64,000 nucleotides of DNA from Candidatus Poseidoniaceae archaeon (GCA_028356125.1 JAOMTZ010000001.1:124001-188000); one strand, 5' to 3'. Shown: positions 52,301 through 60,295, counted from the stretch's first letter. Numbers and translations: made by a program. The notes: generated from the sequence alone by a model not told the origin.

Positions 52301-54003
52301 AAACCTGGTGGGGAGAATATAATGTAGAACAAAGCCTTGCTATGGCTTGGGAATTGGAGAACGCAGGAGCAGATGTCCTTCAGTTCTCTTCCTCATCATC
52401 TTCTCCTTACCAATACGTTCACTCTAAGGTAGCAGTTGTTGATTCCGAACATGTCTGGATAGGCTCAGGGAATTGGAAGAACGCATCAATGCCAGTCGAT
52501 GGTATTGGAAATCGTGACTGGGGAGTTATTGTTGACAGTGTAGACCTAGCGACAATTGTCCTAGAGCGTATGGCTTTTGATGAAAACCCTAGTGAATTAC
52601 ACATAGAAGATTCGACCTATCAGCAACCAACTGAATCATACATTATTCCGTTTGCTTATTCCGCAGGCGAAGTTACTGAAGCGATATCTGGTCCAATTAC
52701 GGGTGAGTTACTTACCTGCCCGGACGATTGTATGTTTGGACTCTCTGACCTGATCGATTCGGCTGATTCTGAAATCCTTCTTTCCCTACAATACTTGGAA
52801 ATGGACTGGTACTGGGGCTGGCAAGAAAATCCACTATTAGATTCACTAGAAGATGCAGCAGCAAGGGGAGTTTCCATTAGATTGGCAATCAATCAACATT
52901 ATGTCGATGAAAATCCAGAAATCCGAGAAGTTGTTAGTGAACTTAATGACTGGGATGGAGATGTTGAAGCCATATTGATGAGTGAAAATGAAACAATCGA
53001 AAAGCTGCACAACAAAGGGGTAATAGTCGATGGAGAAAGTGTTCTAATCTCTAGTATCAACTGGGGAGACAATTCTATTCTTAGGAATCGAGAGATGGGG
53101 TTGATTATTCATTCCCAAGCAGTAACTGCACCGTTTGAAGAATCCTTCTGGGAAGATTGGAATAGACTAGATATGAACACAGATAGCGACATCGATGGAA
53201 TTCCAGATTATTGGGAAGTTGCTAACAATCTATCTCGTACTAATCAAGACTCTAATTTGGACCCCGATGGGGACGGATTAAACAACATCGGCGAATTCTC
53301 TTACGGCTCAAATCCATATTCAAATGACACAGATGGAGACTGTATCACTGATGGGAATGAAATCTTGTGGGCTGCGACTAATCCAGATGTCAGCGCAGGG
53401 GATGCTGTCACTATGGCAGACGCAGATAATGATGGGCAAGCCGATAGCGAAGTGATAGGATGTGTACCAGACATTGGAAATGGAAATAACGGCGGAGATA
53501 ACAACCAGGGTTCCGATAATACCACAACTCAGGATTCTGATGGAGATGGTATTCTTGATGAAGTCGATGATTGTCCAGACACAGTTGCAGGCGCTGCTAC
53601 TGATACACAAGGTTGCTCAAACGAGCAAAACAAGAAACAGGTCATTGATGAATCAGGCGAAGATGAAGAATCATCAGGCATGACATTTATGCTCACTCTA
53701 ATTACAATTGGATTGCTAGTTCTAGTGGGTTCTGGAACAATTCTACTAACAAAGAAGAAAGAACCTGAGGATGACGACGTGTCAGCCGAGATGATCGCAA
53801 CAGAGAACGCTGATTCTAAGAATTGGGAAATGCCAGTTCTTGACGGCTCTTCAGAAGGTGAAGAGGTACCAAGCGAAGACCCAGATAAATTCCCCGGTTG
53901 GAGTGAGGAGCAGGTTCAGAAATACCTCGACTCTGGTTGGTCCGAAGAACAGCTTTCTGAGTGGTATCAGCAACAAGTTCAGGACAATTCCTCAGAAGAT
54001 TGA
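49303..54003 (+). CDS. Giant surface protein: lamin-tail domains, two phospholipase-D HKD motifs, TSP3 repeats, C-terminal TM
   Basis: Repeated LNEALPNPNG..DDAAWPNGEWMEIYNSG (LTD-like, about five copies); HSKVAVVDSEHVWIGSGNWK and LHNKGVIVDGESVLISSINWG (HxKxxxxD); DSDGDGILDEVDDCPDT; TM; tail FPGWSEEQVQKYLDSGWSEEQLSEWYQQ. Confidence 0.85.
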   Translation: MKSRVFFLSFILMMSPLLSFVDVSEATSGRALACNGTVCLNEALPNPNGADDAAWPNGEWMEIYNSGATPVDVLNWKLINKASKTLDFDSASIVGFEAGNSSTWTIQPGDYMVIARNGAPQSQFYLTNTFDFITMEDSSGNIIDQASWNSSSSGFSLEEDSSSATNDWISTNSPTPGTVNSASTSPVTSDLRINEVMANPWPSDDNASWPGGEWFEIWNSGLTDIDLTGWYVQDAAGNNIAFNESHLIGSPIIAADDYRIVAVNSSNGRSILNNGGETLVMYWPNGTQAQMISWTKNVAGFSLSPQMDNSWSFSSYPTPGTQNALDWDAIVSGAPIIKITEVLVNSTNDGAPLPDGEWIEIHNPTNNDLDLVNWKLMDGMGNVTNIDINSLLQNSSQPDTLISADGRRLVQFSMGTELWDYYNQVMLIDEFGAIVHKAWWTDHPGMNVTLIEPADPLQPWIPASYPTPGQPEPGTTTIIGELAFNEIFADAVGNDSWSWPNGEWIELINTGSQPVDIANWHFTSGSRNFNINEHQMPLKTGTTIAPGEIVLVAINGSQGFYLKNTIDTMELRDSSNQIISSLTYNYTTEGESSWLWNGEWTQAPWATPGVANPDTSPYLGDDTIEITEILAHCSEGTITPSDDWVEVLNNGTQVIDLSAWRLISDDGDLFHMRDSNIWNSTAMTLAPGLRAVFTTPNWFISGLGGSAILEDPDGNEVDRVDWTITTDCTTMNSEGEVLPWPTPGQPEPDTTNFTNPEDLMFSRFMFEEKSQTTNDEFFEISNTGTQAASLTGWMIRKTTTGGVSFNGTFISGQISADSSVIISPDADSVKAMGSTMILDADDVMSYPVWMPNSGATMQLVSPDGIVADTFVYGNGPTSSEGWSGPSIGVPVTTVDRILYLRGDGCGDMQDTDSSSDWEMRWSVAGASHFCGINTFSDDTTVTPLIGPDNGGFSEVINLLGAAEDSIHLHVYQLHHPNLVMALIEAANRDVDITVVIHEPETWWGEYNVEQSLAMAWELENAGADVLQFSSSSSSPYQYVHSKVAVVDSEHVWIGSGNWKNASMPVDGIGNRDWGVIVDSVDLATIVLERMAFDENPSELHIEDSTYQQPTESYIIPFAYSAGEVTEAISGPITGELLTCPDDCMFGLSDLIDSADSEILLSLQYLEMDWYWGWQENPLLDSLEDAAARGVSIRLAINQHYVDENPEIREVVSELNDWDGDVEAILMSENETIEKLHNKGVIVDGESVLISSINWGDNSILRNREMGLIIHSQAVTAPFEESFWEDWNRLDMNTDSDIDGIPDYWEVANNLSRTNQDSNLDPDGDGLNNIGEFSYGSNPYSNDTDGDCITDGNEILWAATNPDVSAGDAVTMADADNDGQADSEVIGCVPDIGNGNNGGDNNQGSDNTTTQDSDGDGILDEVDDCPDTVAGAATDTQGCSNEQNKKQVIDESGEDEESSGMTFMLTLITIGLLVLVGSGTILLTKKKEPEDDDVSAEMIATENADSKNWEMPVLDGSSEGEEVPSEDPDKFPGWSEEQVQKYLDSGWSEEQLSEWYQQQVQDNSSED

Positions 54004-54035
54004 CAAGGGAGCGCCCTAATCGAGGTTTGATTGAG

Positions 54036-54779
54036 ATGAGATTCCGTAGCACTAACCCTGCCCTAAACCCGCAATTTTTCCAAGGTGGAATAGCCACTGA
54101 AAGAATGACAATTGAAGGAACTATCAACAAAACTCTGGTATTACTTGGCCTAGTTTCTATCGCTGCCTTAGGCACCTACACCGTAAGCATGGAGAACCCA
54201 GGTTTTGCTATGCTGCTAGGCTTAGGAGGAGCAATTGGTGGATTTATCATGGCCCTAATAATAATGTTTTCAAGGCCGAATAACCCGCAAATTTTGATAG
54301 CAATGTATGCTTTACTTGAGGGATTATTCCTAGGTTCGTTTTCATTTATGGTCGAGAATTACTACCTTGGAGGCTCAGAAGGGGTTGTATTACAAGCGTT
54401 GGTTGGAACTGTTTCTGTGTTCCTGGTAATGCTTTCATTGTACCGAGCTAAGATTATCAAGGCCACAGAGAGATTTACACTGATCGTTATGTCGATGGCA
54501 GGAGCAATTATGATGGTTTATCTGTTCAATTTCATCCTGAGTTTCATGGGCACAAGCATACCCTTTATCCACAGCAGCGGACCGATTGGTATTCTGATTA
54601 GCCTAGTTTTCGTGGGTGTTGCCTCTATGTTCTTAATCCTCGATTTCGCAATGATTGAGAATGGAGTAAAGTATGGTGCTCCAAAGAATATGGAATGGTA
54701 TGGTGCATTCGGGTTAACTATGACCTTAATTTGGTTGTACTTTGAAATGCTAAAGTTGATCGCAAAATTACGTGATTAA
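54036..54779 (+). CDS. Bax inhibitor-1/YccA-like membrane protein
   Basis: MRFRSTNPALNPQFFQGGIATERMTIEGTINKTLVLLGLVSIAALGTYTV; seven-TM pattern. Confidence 0.85.
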   Translation: MRFRSTNPALNPQFFQGGIATERMTIEGTINKTLVLLGLVSIAALGTYTVSMENPGFAMLLGLGGAIGGFIMALIIMFSRPNNPQILIAMYALLEGLFLGSFSFMVENYYLGGSEGVVLQALVGTVSVFLVMLSLYRAKIIKATERFTLIVMSMAGAIMMVYLFNFILSFMGTSIPFIHSSGPIGILISLVFVGVASMFLILDFAMIENGVKYGAPKNMEWYGAFGLTMTLIWLYFEMLKLIAKLRD

Positions 54780-54780
54780 A

Positions 54781-55713
54781 ATGAGTAGAACACTAGAAGT
54801 GTGCGATTTATCTAATTGGCGGGCTGGCGGACAGCGCCGTGATGAATTTGTAAAGAAGATGGGAGAAGCCCTCCAGGACATTGGATTTTTTGCACTAACT
54901 GGACATGGAATTGATGTTGATTCGATCAAACAATCCTATTCTGTGGCAGAGGATTTTTTTGAGTTATCTCAAGAAGAAAAGTCCCAGTATGAACAATCCG
55001 AACTATTTCGTCAAAGAGGTTACACGCCATACGGTGTTGAACATGCTAAAGACAACCCTGCTCCGGACTTGAAAGAGTTCTGGCAAACAGGGAGGACGAT
55101 TGATGATCCTAACTTTCATAAAAATATCTGGCCAGAAAAACCAGTAAGTTTCGAGCATTCTATTGATGGCCTCTATATCGCAATGGAATCGATGAGTTCA
55201 GAACTTCTAGCCGCAGCATCACTATATCTCGACAAGCCTGAATCATGGCTTCCAGATATGGCACACAATGGTAATACAATCCTCAGAGTAATCCACTACC
55301 CAGCACTTGGACAAAATGCGCCTGAAGGTGCTGTCAGGAGTGCCCAACATGAAGATATTAATCTCATAACGCTCCTAGTAGGCGCTACGGCTGATGGTTT
55401 ACAAGTAATGGACCATGACGGTTCATGGATTGAAGTTGAAGGTAACCATGACCACATTATTGTCGATAGTGGCGACATGCTGCAAAACCTCACAAATGGT
55501 CTTTTCAAATCTACTACTCACAGAGTAATCAACCCTCCAGATGCAACTTCAGACAGATACTCGATGCCTATGTTTGTACATCCAAGGAATGAAGTTGACC
55601 TGACGCCTCTTCCCGAATTCGTAGAACTTACCGGTGGAGAGGTACTGTATGATTCGATTAATGCAGGAGACTATCTTCATCAAAGATTAGTTGAAATTGG
55701 TTTAGCATCATAA
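54781..55713 (+). CDS. 2-oxoglutarate/Fe(II) oxygenase, isopenicillin N synthase family
   Basis: GFFALTGHGI, LRVIHYPALG, AQHEDINLITLL (HxD), STTHRVINP (H...R). Confidence 0.88.
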   Translation: MSRTLEVCDLSNWRAGGQRRDEFVKKMGEALQDIGFFALTGHGIDVDSIKQSYSVAEDFFELSQEEKSQYEQSELFRQRGYTPYGVEHAKDNPAPDLKEFWQTGRTIDDPNFHKNIWPEKPVSFEHSIDGLYIAMESMSSELLAAASLYLDKPESWLPDMAHNGNTILRVIHYPALGQNAPEGAVRSAQHEDINLITLLVGATADGLQVMDHDGSWIEVEGNHDHIIVDSGDMLQNLTNGLFKSTTHRVINPPDATSDRYSMPMFVHPRNEVDLTPLPEFVELTGGEVLYDSINAGDYLHQRLVEIGLAS

Positions 55714-55723
55714 GGTGTTCCAG

Positions 55724-56980
55724 ATGAGAACAATGCCTGAGATTCTAGCATCAAAACGCGATGGAGAATCTCTAGAGCCAGAAGATTTCAAATTCATCTG
55801 CACAAATATCAGCCAAATCCCAAGGGAACAATTAGGAGCATTCTTGATGGCATGCCAAATCAATGGCTTGACGCCGTTCGAGACTAGCCAACTTACACAA
55901 GAGATGTTGAATGCAGGAAATAGAATGCAAGTTGCTCCCTCAAGGGTCGACAAACACTCAACTGGAGGAGTAGGTGACAAGATGAGTATTGTCCTAGCTC
56001 CTGCCCTAAGGGCTGCTGGGGCTACAATACCCATGTTGGCTGGTAGAGGATTAGCACACACTGGTGGAACGATAGACAAATTGGAAGCAATACCTGGCTT
56101 CAACACTGGACTTAGTATGGCCGAAATGTTGACCAATCCTTGCTTTATTTCTCGGCAGACCGAAGATATAGCTCCAGCTGACAGAATCTTGTATTCAATA
56201 AGAGACATCACCGCAACCGTTCCACAAATTGGGTTAATCACTGCATCAATAATTTCCAAAAAGGCAGCAGAAGGCTTAGAGAAATTAGTTCTAGACGTCA
56301 AATGTGGAAATGCAGCATTCATGAAGAATAAGGAGGATGCTGTGTCTCTTGCTAAATCGATGGTCAAAACTGGAACCGATTTAGGTATGGAAGTAACTGC
56401 GCAGGTCACAGAGATGGACAATCCAATAGGATTAATGTTTGGAAACAGTCATGAAATTGTAGAATGCATCGACTGTCTGACTGGCAGAGGACCTGCTGAC
56501 ACTATGGAATTGGTTTACAGTCAGGCAGATGCATTGGGTTTCGATATTCGACAGTCAATCAATGATGGCAGAGCACTTGAGGAATTCAAGAAAATGTGCT
56601 CTCGCCAAGGAGTTGCAACTGAAGTAATCGATAATTTGGTTGATGAACCTTGGAGTGTTTTGCCTAAAGCAAATCAGACACATGAGATTATGGCTACAAA
56701 GTCAGGTTGGATTGCAGGAATAAATGCTCTAACAATCGGAGAAGTATTGTGCAATCTAGGTGCTGGAAGAACTGGCGACAACAACGATATTGATCATGGG
56801 ATTGGGGCAGAACTCCTAGTTTCACCGGGTCAAGAAATCATCCAAGGAATGCCTTGGATTAGATTCGACGTCAACAACGAACTCTCAGCAAAACAGGTTC
56901 AGTTAATCGAAAACTCATTAGAAATCACAGACGAAGTTTTCGAAAGGCAATCCAGGATTTTGCAAGTAATCACAGCTTGA
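55724..56980 (+). CDS. deoA: Thymidine/pyrimidine-nucleoside phosphorylase
   Basis: MPEILASKRDGESLEPEDF...VDKHSTGGVGDKMSIVLAPALRAAGATIPMLAGRGLAHTGGTIDKLEAIPG. Confidence 0.92.
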   Translation: MRTMPEILASKRDGESLEPEDFKFICTNISQIPREQLGAFLMACQINGLTPFETSQLTQEMLNAGNRMQVAPSRVDKHSTGGVGDKMSIVLAPALRAAGATIPMLAGRGLAHTGGTIDKLEAIPGFNTGLSMAEMLTNPCFISRQTEDIAPADRILYSIRDITATVPQIGLITASIISKKAAEGLEKLVLDVKCGNAAFMKNKEDAVSLAKSMVKTGTDLGMEVTAQVTEMDNPIGLMFGNSHEIVECIDCLTGRGPADTMELVYSQADALGFDIRQSINDGRALEEFKKMCSRQGVATEVIDNLVDEPWSVLPKANQTHEIMATKSGWIAGINALTIGEVLCNLGAGRTGDNNDIDHGIGAELLVSPGQEIIQGMPWIRFDVNNELSAKQVQLIENSLEITDEVFERQSRILQVITA

Positions 56981-57033
56981 AAAATGCGGTTTTGATGGAA
57001 GCCGTCATATAGGGAAGGCATGTCGGCAGGGAT

Positions 57034-57106
57034 GCCGTTTTAGCTTAGTTGGTGGAGCGTGGGACTGTTAATCCCAAGGTCGTGGGTTCGAGCCCCACAA
57101 ACGGCG
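57034..57106 (+). tRNA. tRNA-Asn (GTT)
   Basis: GCCGTTTTAGCTTAGTTGGTGGAGCGTGGGACTGTTAATCCCAAGGTCGTGGGTTCGAGCCCCACAAACGGCG; complete cloverleaf, 73 nt. Confidence 0.95.
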
Positions 57107-57112
57107 CTCACT
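57094..57112 (+). repeat. attL-like direct repeat CCCACAAACGGCGCTCACT (overlaps tRNA-Asn 3' end)
   Basis: Perfect 19-bp copy also found at 61259-61277. Confidence 0.9.
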
Positions 57113-57221
57113 GAGTAATGATGTACTGCGCGCCAGTGAATAGGTGAGTAAAAGTCACTTTTTCGTAGGTTTCAAATCACCCTGAATAAGCATCAAATAC
57201 AATGCTGATAATGAGTAAAAT

Positions 57222-57383
57222 ATGGAAGAGAAAAAGTGCAAGAAATGTGGTCAATTATTGACTGAATCTAACTACTTTGAAATCCCTGAGATGAATGAAA
57301 AGGCGAGGAAGAGAATCAAGGCTCTTTTTGGTAAAGACGATTATTGTAATGATTGTACTTGGCCTCATCATCAAGAGTTCTAA
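57222..57383 (+). CDS. Small zinc-ribbon protein (53 aa)
   Basis: My translation: MEEKKCKKCGQLLTESNYFEIPEMNEKARKRIKALFGKDDYCNDCTWPHHQEF*; CxxC...CxxC. Absent from the ORF track (under 60 aa). Confidence 0.6.
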   Translation: MEEKKCKKCGQLLTESNYFEIPEMNEKARKRIKALFGKDDYCNDCTWPHHQEF

Positions 57384-57685
57384 CCGAATAACCAATTTCT
57401 GAGACGAGTTGTTGCACTACCTGTTGGTGATTGCGCAGATACTTCTTCGACATTCGTAGGTATTCTTTCTACGAGTCCAGTGAACCAACCGAACAACTCT
57501 TCTGTCACTTGCCATAGAATGAATATCGCTACTCCGAATGCGCCAGCCCCTACAAGATATGCAGCACCTGTTGCAGCATCTTTCACGATTCTAACATCTG
57601 CTATTGGTCTGACAACATTCTGTCTTTCCCACTCGCCTAGTTCGACTCTATGGGTTATGACTTGGTCAGGGGCTCTCTTTGGCAT
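57380..57685 (-). CDS. Small single-TM protein of integrated element
   Basis: 101 aa with TM GAAYLVGAGAFGVAIFILWQV; convergent 4-nt overlap with the zinc-ribbon ORF. Confidence 0.65.
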   Translation of the reverse strand: MPKRAPDQVITHRVELGEWERQNVVRPIADVRIVKDAATGAAYLVGAGAFGVAIFILWQVTEELFGWFTGLVERIPTNVEEVSAQSPTGSATTRLRNWLFG

Positions 57686-57694
57686 CTAACCCAC

Positions 57695-57910
57695 CTACAA
57701 CATCTTCGTTCTGTATACCCATGACAAGTAGGCTAGTATCTCGGCATTGTCTGAGTTAGGAAGTATTGCGTCAATATCCCCCTGTACTTCTCCGGGGTCA
57801 ATTGCGCCAAACACTACATTCGACCACTTGATGTATAGTGGGTGCTGCCGTAACTTACTACCAGTAGATAATGCCCAATTAATTGGATATCCATTGACCA
57901 TGCGAATCAC
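57695..57910 (-). CDS. Small hypothetical protein of integrated element
   Basis: 71 aa; GTG start overlaps the upstream gene stop by 4 nt (alternative ATG at 57901). Confidence 0.6.
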   Translation of the reverse strand: MIRMVNGYPINWALSTGSKLRQHPLYIKWSNVVFGAIDPGEVQGDIDAILPNSDNAEILAYLSWVYRTKML

Positions 57911-58611
57911 GCACTGACCGTCTTGACTTTCAGAATGTACCCTTTGCTTACCGGGATGTTCAATCCTTTGAGGTCGATATTGTAGTAGTTAGACCTTGAA
58001 CCCGGAGTTAATCCTCTCTTGGTTCCATAGGCAGTATAGATGACACCACCTGCTGAATCTGTAACTGTCACTTCTTTCAAAGTACCACCGTCTTCAACTT
58101 GAACGCTCATGGCTGTCATGGTCTGACCGAAGATAGAATCTCCAATTCCAAGATTGTTGACGGCTGATAAAATTGGAGTTGCGGTATTGTCTGCAACATC
58201 CTCAACGGAATACAATTCTGTTCCACTGTTGGAAGTAACCCATGCTTGAACATTGGATTGATTTGCCGTGGCATCTACTGCTTGAGGATGGATTTGCAAA
58301 GTATCAGTCTTACCGATTGTATATGGGGCGATAATGCACTGGTTGTAATCTGAATATCCAGTTAGAGAAGCCCATCCTTCACGCTTAACTTGTAGAGTTA
58401 CGCTGCAAATGATTCTCCATGCGCAAAGTCCTGCTGTATAGACGACGCATACATGATTGATTGTAGTTCCCGGCATCAAGATACCTAGAGGATTGTTACC
58501 AAGGTCGTCTAGCATTATATTTTGGTCCCATTGTCCATCTGTTGAAGTGTCAGAAAATGTCTTGCTCATTCTAGAATTGCCCACGATTGCTGTAATTGCT
58601 TGAGTTCCCAT
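57907..58611 (-). CDS. Putative beta-rich structural (capsid-like) protein of integrated element
   Basis: 234 aa, no signal peptide, Gly/Thr/Val-rich with predicted beta alternation; central gene of the small-ORF cassette. No named family recognised. Confidence 0.6.
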   Translation of the reverse strand: MGTQAITAIVGNSRMSKTFSDTSTDGQWDQNIMLDDLGNNPLGILMPGTTINHVCVVYTAGLCAWRIICSVTLQVKREGWASLTGYSDYNQCIIAPYTIGKTDTLQIHPQAVDATANQSNVQAWVTSNSGTELYSVEDVADNTATPILSAVNNLGIGDSIFGQTMTAMSVQVEDGGTLKEVTVTDSAGGVIYTAYGTKRGLTPGSRSNYYNIDLKGLNIPVSKGYILKVKTVSA

Positions 58612-58620
58612 CTAATCACC

Positions 58621-59049
58621 TCAGACCTTTACATCAAGACCAGTTTGCTTGATGATTCTATTCATTGGAGTCAGGACAGGTTTGCGTAGAACTTTCTTTG
58701 CTACATTTGCAACCATAGGCGCAATAATTACAGTACCTAACATCTGCATTCCATTCTTCTTGAAGTTATGTGCGAGGATTGAACCTAGACCGCCATCGTA
58801 GTTGTTGGAAGTCGTAACTCCTGTAAATAATTCAGGAATTGTCAATCTCATTGTACCATCGCTTCCAGCAACATATTTGCCATCTCTACGACCAGTAATG
58901 AAATCCATTAGATTTGCATTTCCTAATCCTTGAGTTACTGCGTTTGCTACAACTAGAGATACTCCGGTGTCGACTAAGTTCAACTTAGGACGAGACCTTC
59001 TCCGTGATTTCATCATTCTGCCTGTCTTGCGGTTCCTGCGGGCTGCCAT
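58621..59049 (-). CDS. Arg-rich-N-terminus hydrophobic protein, putative virion component
   Basis: MAARRNRKTGRMMKSRRRSRPKLN... followed by hydrophobic segments (LVDTGVSLVVANAV, LGTVIIAPMVANVAKKVL). Confidence 0.65.
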   Translation of the reverse strand: MAARRNRKTGRMMKSRRRSRPKLNLVDTGVSLVVANAVTQGLGNANLMDFITGRRDGKYVAGSDGTMRLTIPELFTGVTTSNNYDGGLGSILAHNFKKNGMQMLGTVIIAPMVANVAKKVLRKPVLTPMNRIIKQTGLDVKV

Positions 59050-59329
59050 GTTCAGATGGCATCATCATCCTATTCATAATAGAACCGAGTAACAACTCTT
59101 TGATATCCGGCTGCGAAAGAGTATTTGCTACAATTCCCTGCGGTTTCGGAACTGCATCGGCTAGGAAGTCTAGGGCTTCATCTAGGAGTTCCCCTAGAGT
59201 TCCCATCTCGGTTTTGAGGTCGGAGGAATGGGTTCCAACAGTGGTTTTCATTCGTAGACATTCGTATATCAGAAATGACTGCATGATTATCAAGAACCCT
59301 AGTGTAGTCCCTATTGCTATATCGTTCAT
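58985..59329 (-). CDS. Small single-TM protein of integrated element
   Basis: MNDIAIGTTLGFLIIMQSFLIYECLRMKT...; overlaps the downstream gene by 65 nt in another frame. Confidence 0.55.
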   Translation of the reverse strand: MNDIAIGTTLGFLIIMQSFLIYECLRMKTTVGTHSSDLKTEMGTLGELLDEALDFLADAVPKPQGIVANTLSQPDIKELLLGSIMNRMMMPSEHGSPQEPQDRQNDEITEKVSS

Positions 59330-59420
59330 GAACTGCCCATAATCACTGGGTATACCAACATGCCGAGTAATGCCAACTTGATACCAACCTCAAACCCTAC
59401 ACGATCAAAAAATTGACCAC

Positions 59421-59610
59421 ATCAAAACCGTCACTTTCCTCACTTTCCTCATCAGTCACTTCACTCAAAATGAGGTAAGCACTTACTTCACTTCATCATA
59501 GTCTCTATTCTTAATAATACTATATTGAGAGTAGTAGTATGGTGAAGTGAGGTAACGTCAAAACGGGTGAAGTAAGTGATGAGGAAAGTGAGGTTTTGAA
59601 GAAAGTGAAT
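59421..59610. promoter_or_regulatory. Inverted iteron-like region between divergent cassettes (candidate origin/operator)
   Basis: CCTCACTTTCCTCATCA (59438-59454) has a perfect reverse complement TGATGAGGAAAGTGAGG (59577-59593). Several additional TCACTT / AAGTGA units on both sides of an AT-rich centre. Confidence 0.7.
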
Positions 59611-59628
59611 ATGTTACTTTTCTTGATA

Positions 59629-59648
59629 TTATCAGATTATTCTGATAA
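59629..59648. repeat. Perfect 8-bp stem / 4-nt loop TTATCAGA-TTAT-TCTGATAA
   Basis: Read directly from the sequence, in the AT-rich leader of the + strand cassette. Confidence 0.7.
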
Positions 59649-59748
59649 GAAATATATTACTTATTATTATGATAATAGAAGTTAATTAACGATAAAAGAA
59701 AAGGATGTTTAAGCAACCTTATAGGCCCGAGCAGTGATAGTCAGAAAC

Positions 59749-59991
59749 ATGGGTACTCCTACACCATCCAAACCGCCGAGACAGCATACCTACATACTTT
59801 GGAGATGCGCTAATTCAGAATGCAATCTACACCACATCAGACGGTCTAGATTAGATTGGAAAGACGATATTCAATCGCCTTGCCCACGCTGCCGCAAACG
59901 CACTCGATTGAACCGAGGGAACACTAGAACCTTCGAGGACAAGGAAGATGCCTCTATGGCCTTAGAAATGGTATCGGGGAGGTGGCTATGA
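59749..59991 (+). CDS. Zinc-ribbon protein of integrated element
   Basis: YILWRCANSECNLHHIRRSRLDWKDDIQSPCPRCRKRTRL: paired Cys motifs. Confidence 0.65.
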   Translation: MGTPTPSKPPRQHTYILWRCANSECNLHHIRRSRLDWKDDIQSPCPRCRKRTRLNRGNTRTFEDKEDASMALEMVSGRWL

Positions 59992-60290
59992 TGTCGCCTT
60001 GGATATTAGTCAATAGATTCAGCCTTGATAGCGAATACGACGAGGTTTGGCATCTTATCAGAAAGTATGCCGACCACGATTTAATCCATATCAAAAAGTG
60101 GAGGAAGAATGTTATCCGAGTTTCAAAATCTAGTCTTGAGAAAACCTGTATTCAAAGAATCAAAATCGTCAAGGGTTCTTTCGATAGACAAGCGAAAACT
60201 TGGACTCCACATAAGCGTCAATTTATCGAAGGTGCATTCAAGCGAAAATCGAAACCTACTCAGAAAAGACAGCCCAAGGTGTACTGGTGA
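59988..60290 (+). CDS. Small basic protein of integrated element, possible DNA-binding
   Basis: 100 aa Lys/Arg-rich; ATGA overlap with the upstream gene. Confidence 0.6.
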   Translation: MMSPWILVNRFSLDSEYDEVWHLIRKYADHDLIHIKKWRKNVIRVSKSSLEKTCIQRIKIVKGSFDRQAKTWTPHKRQFIEGAFKRKSKPTQKRQPKVYW

Positions 60291-60295
60291 TTATC

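Noticed and set aside
57034-57106. tRNA-Asn disrupted by integration (pseudogene)
   Set aside because: The acceptor stem, T-arm and discriminator are complete; the repeat preserves the 3' end.
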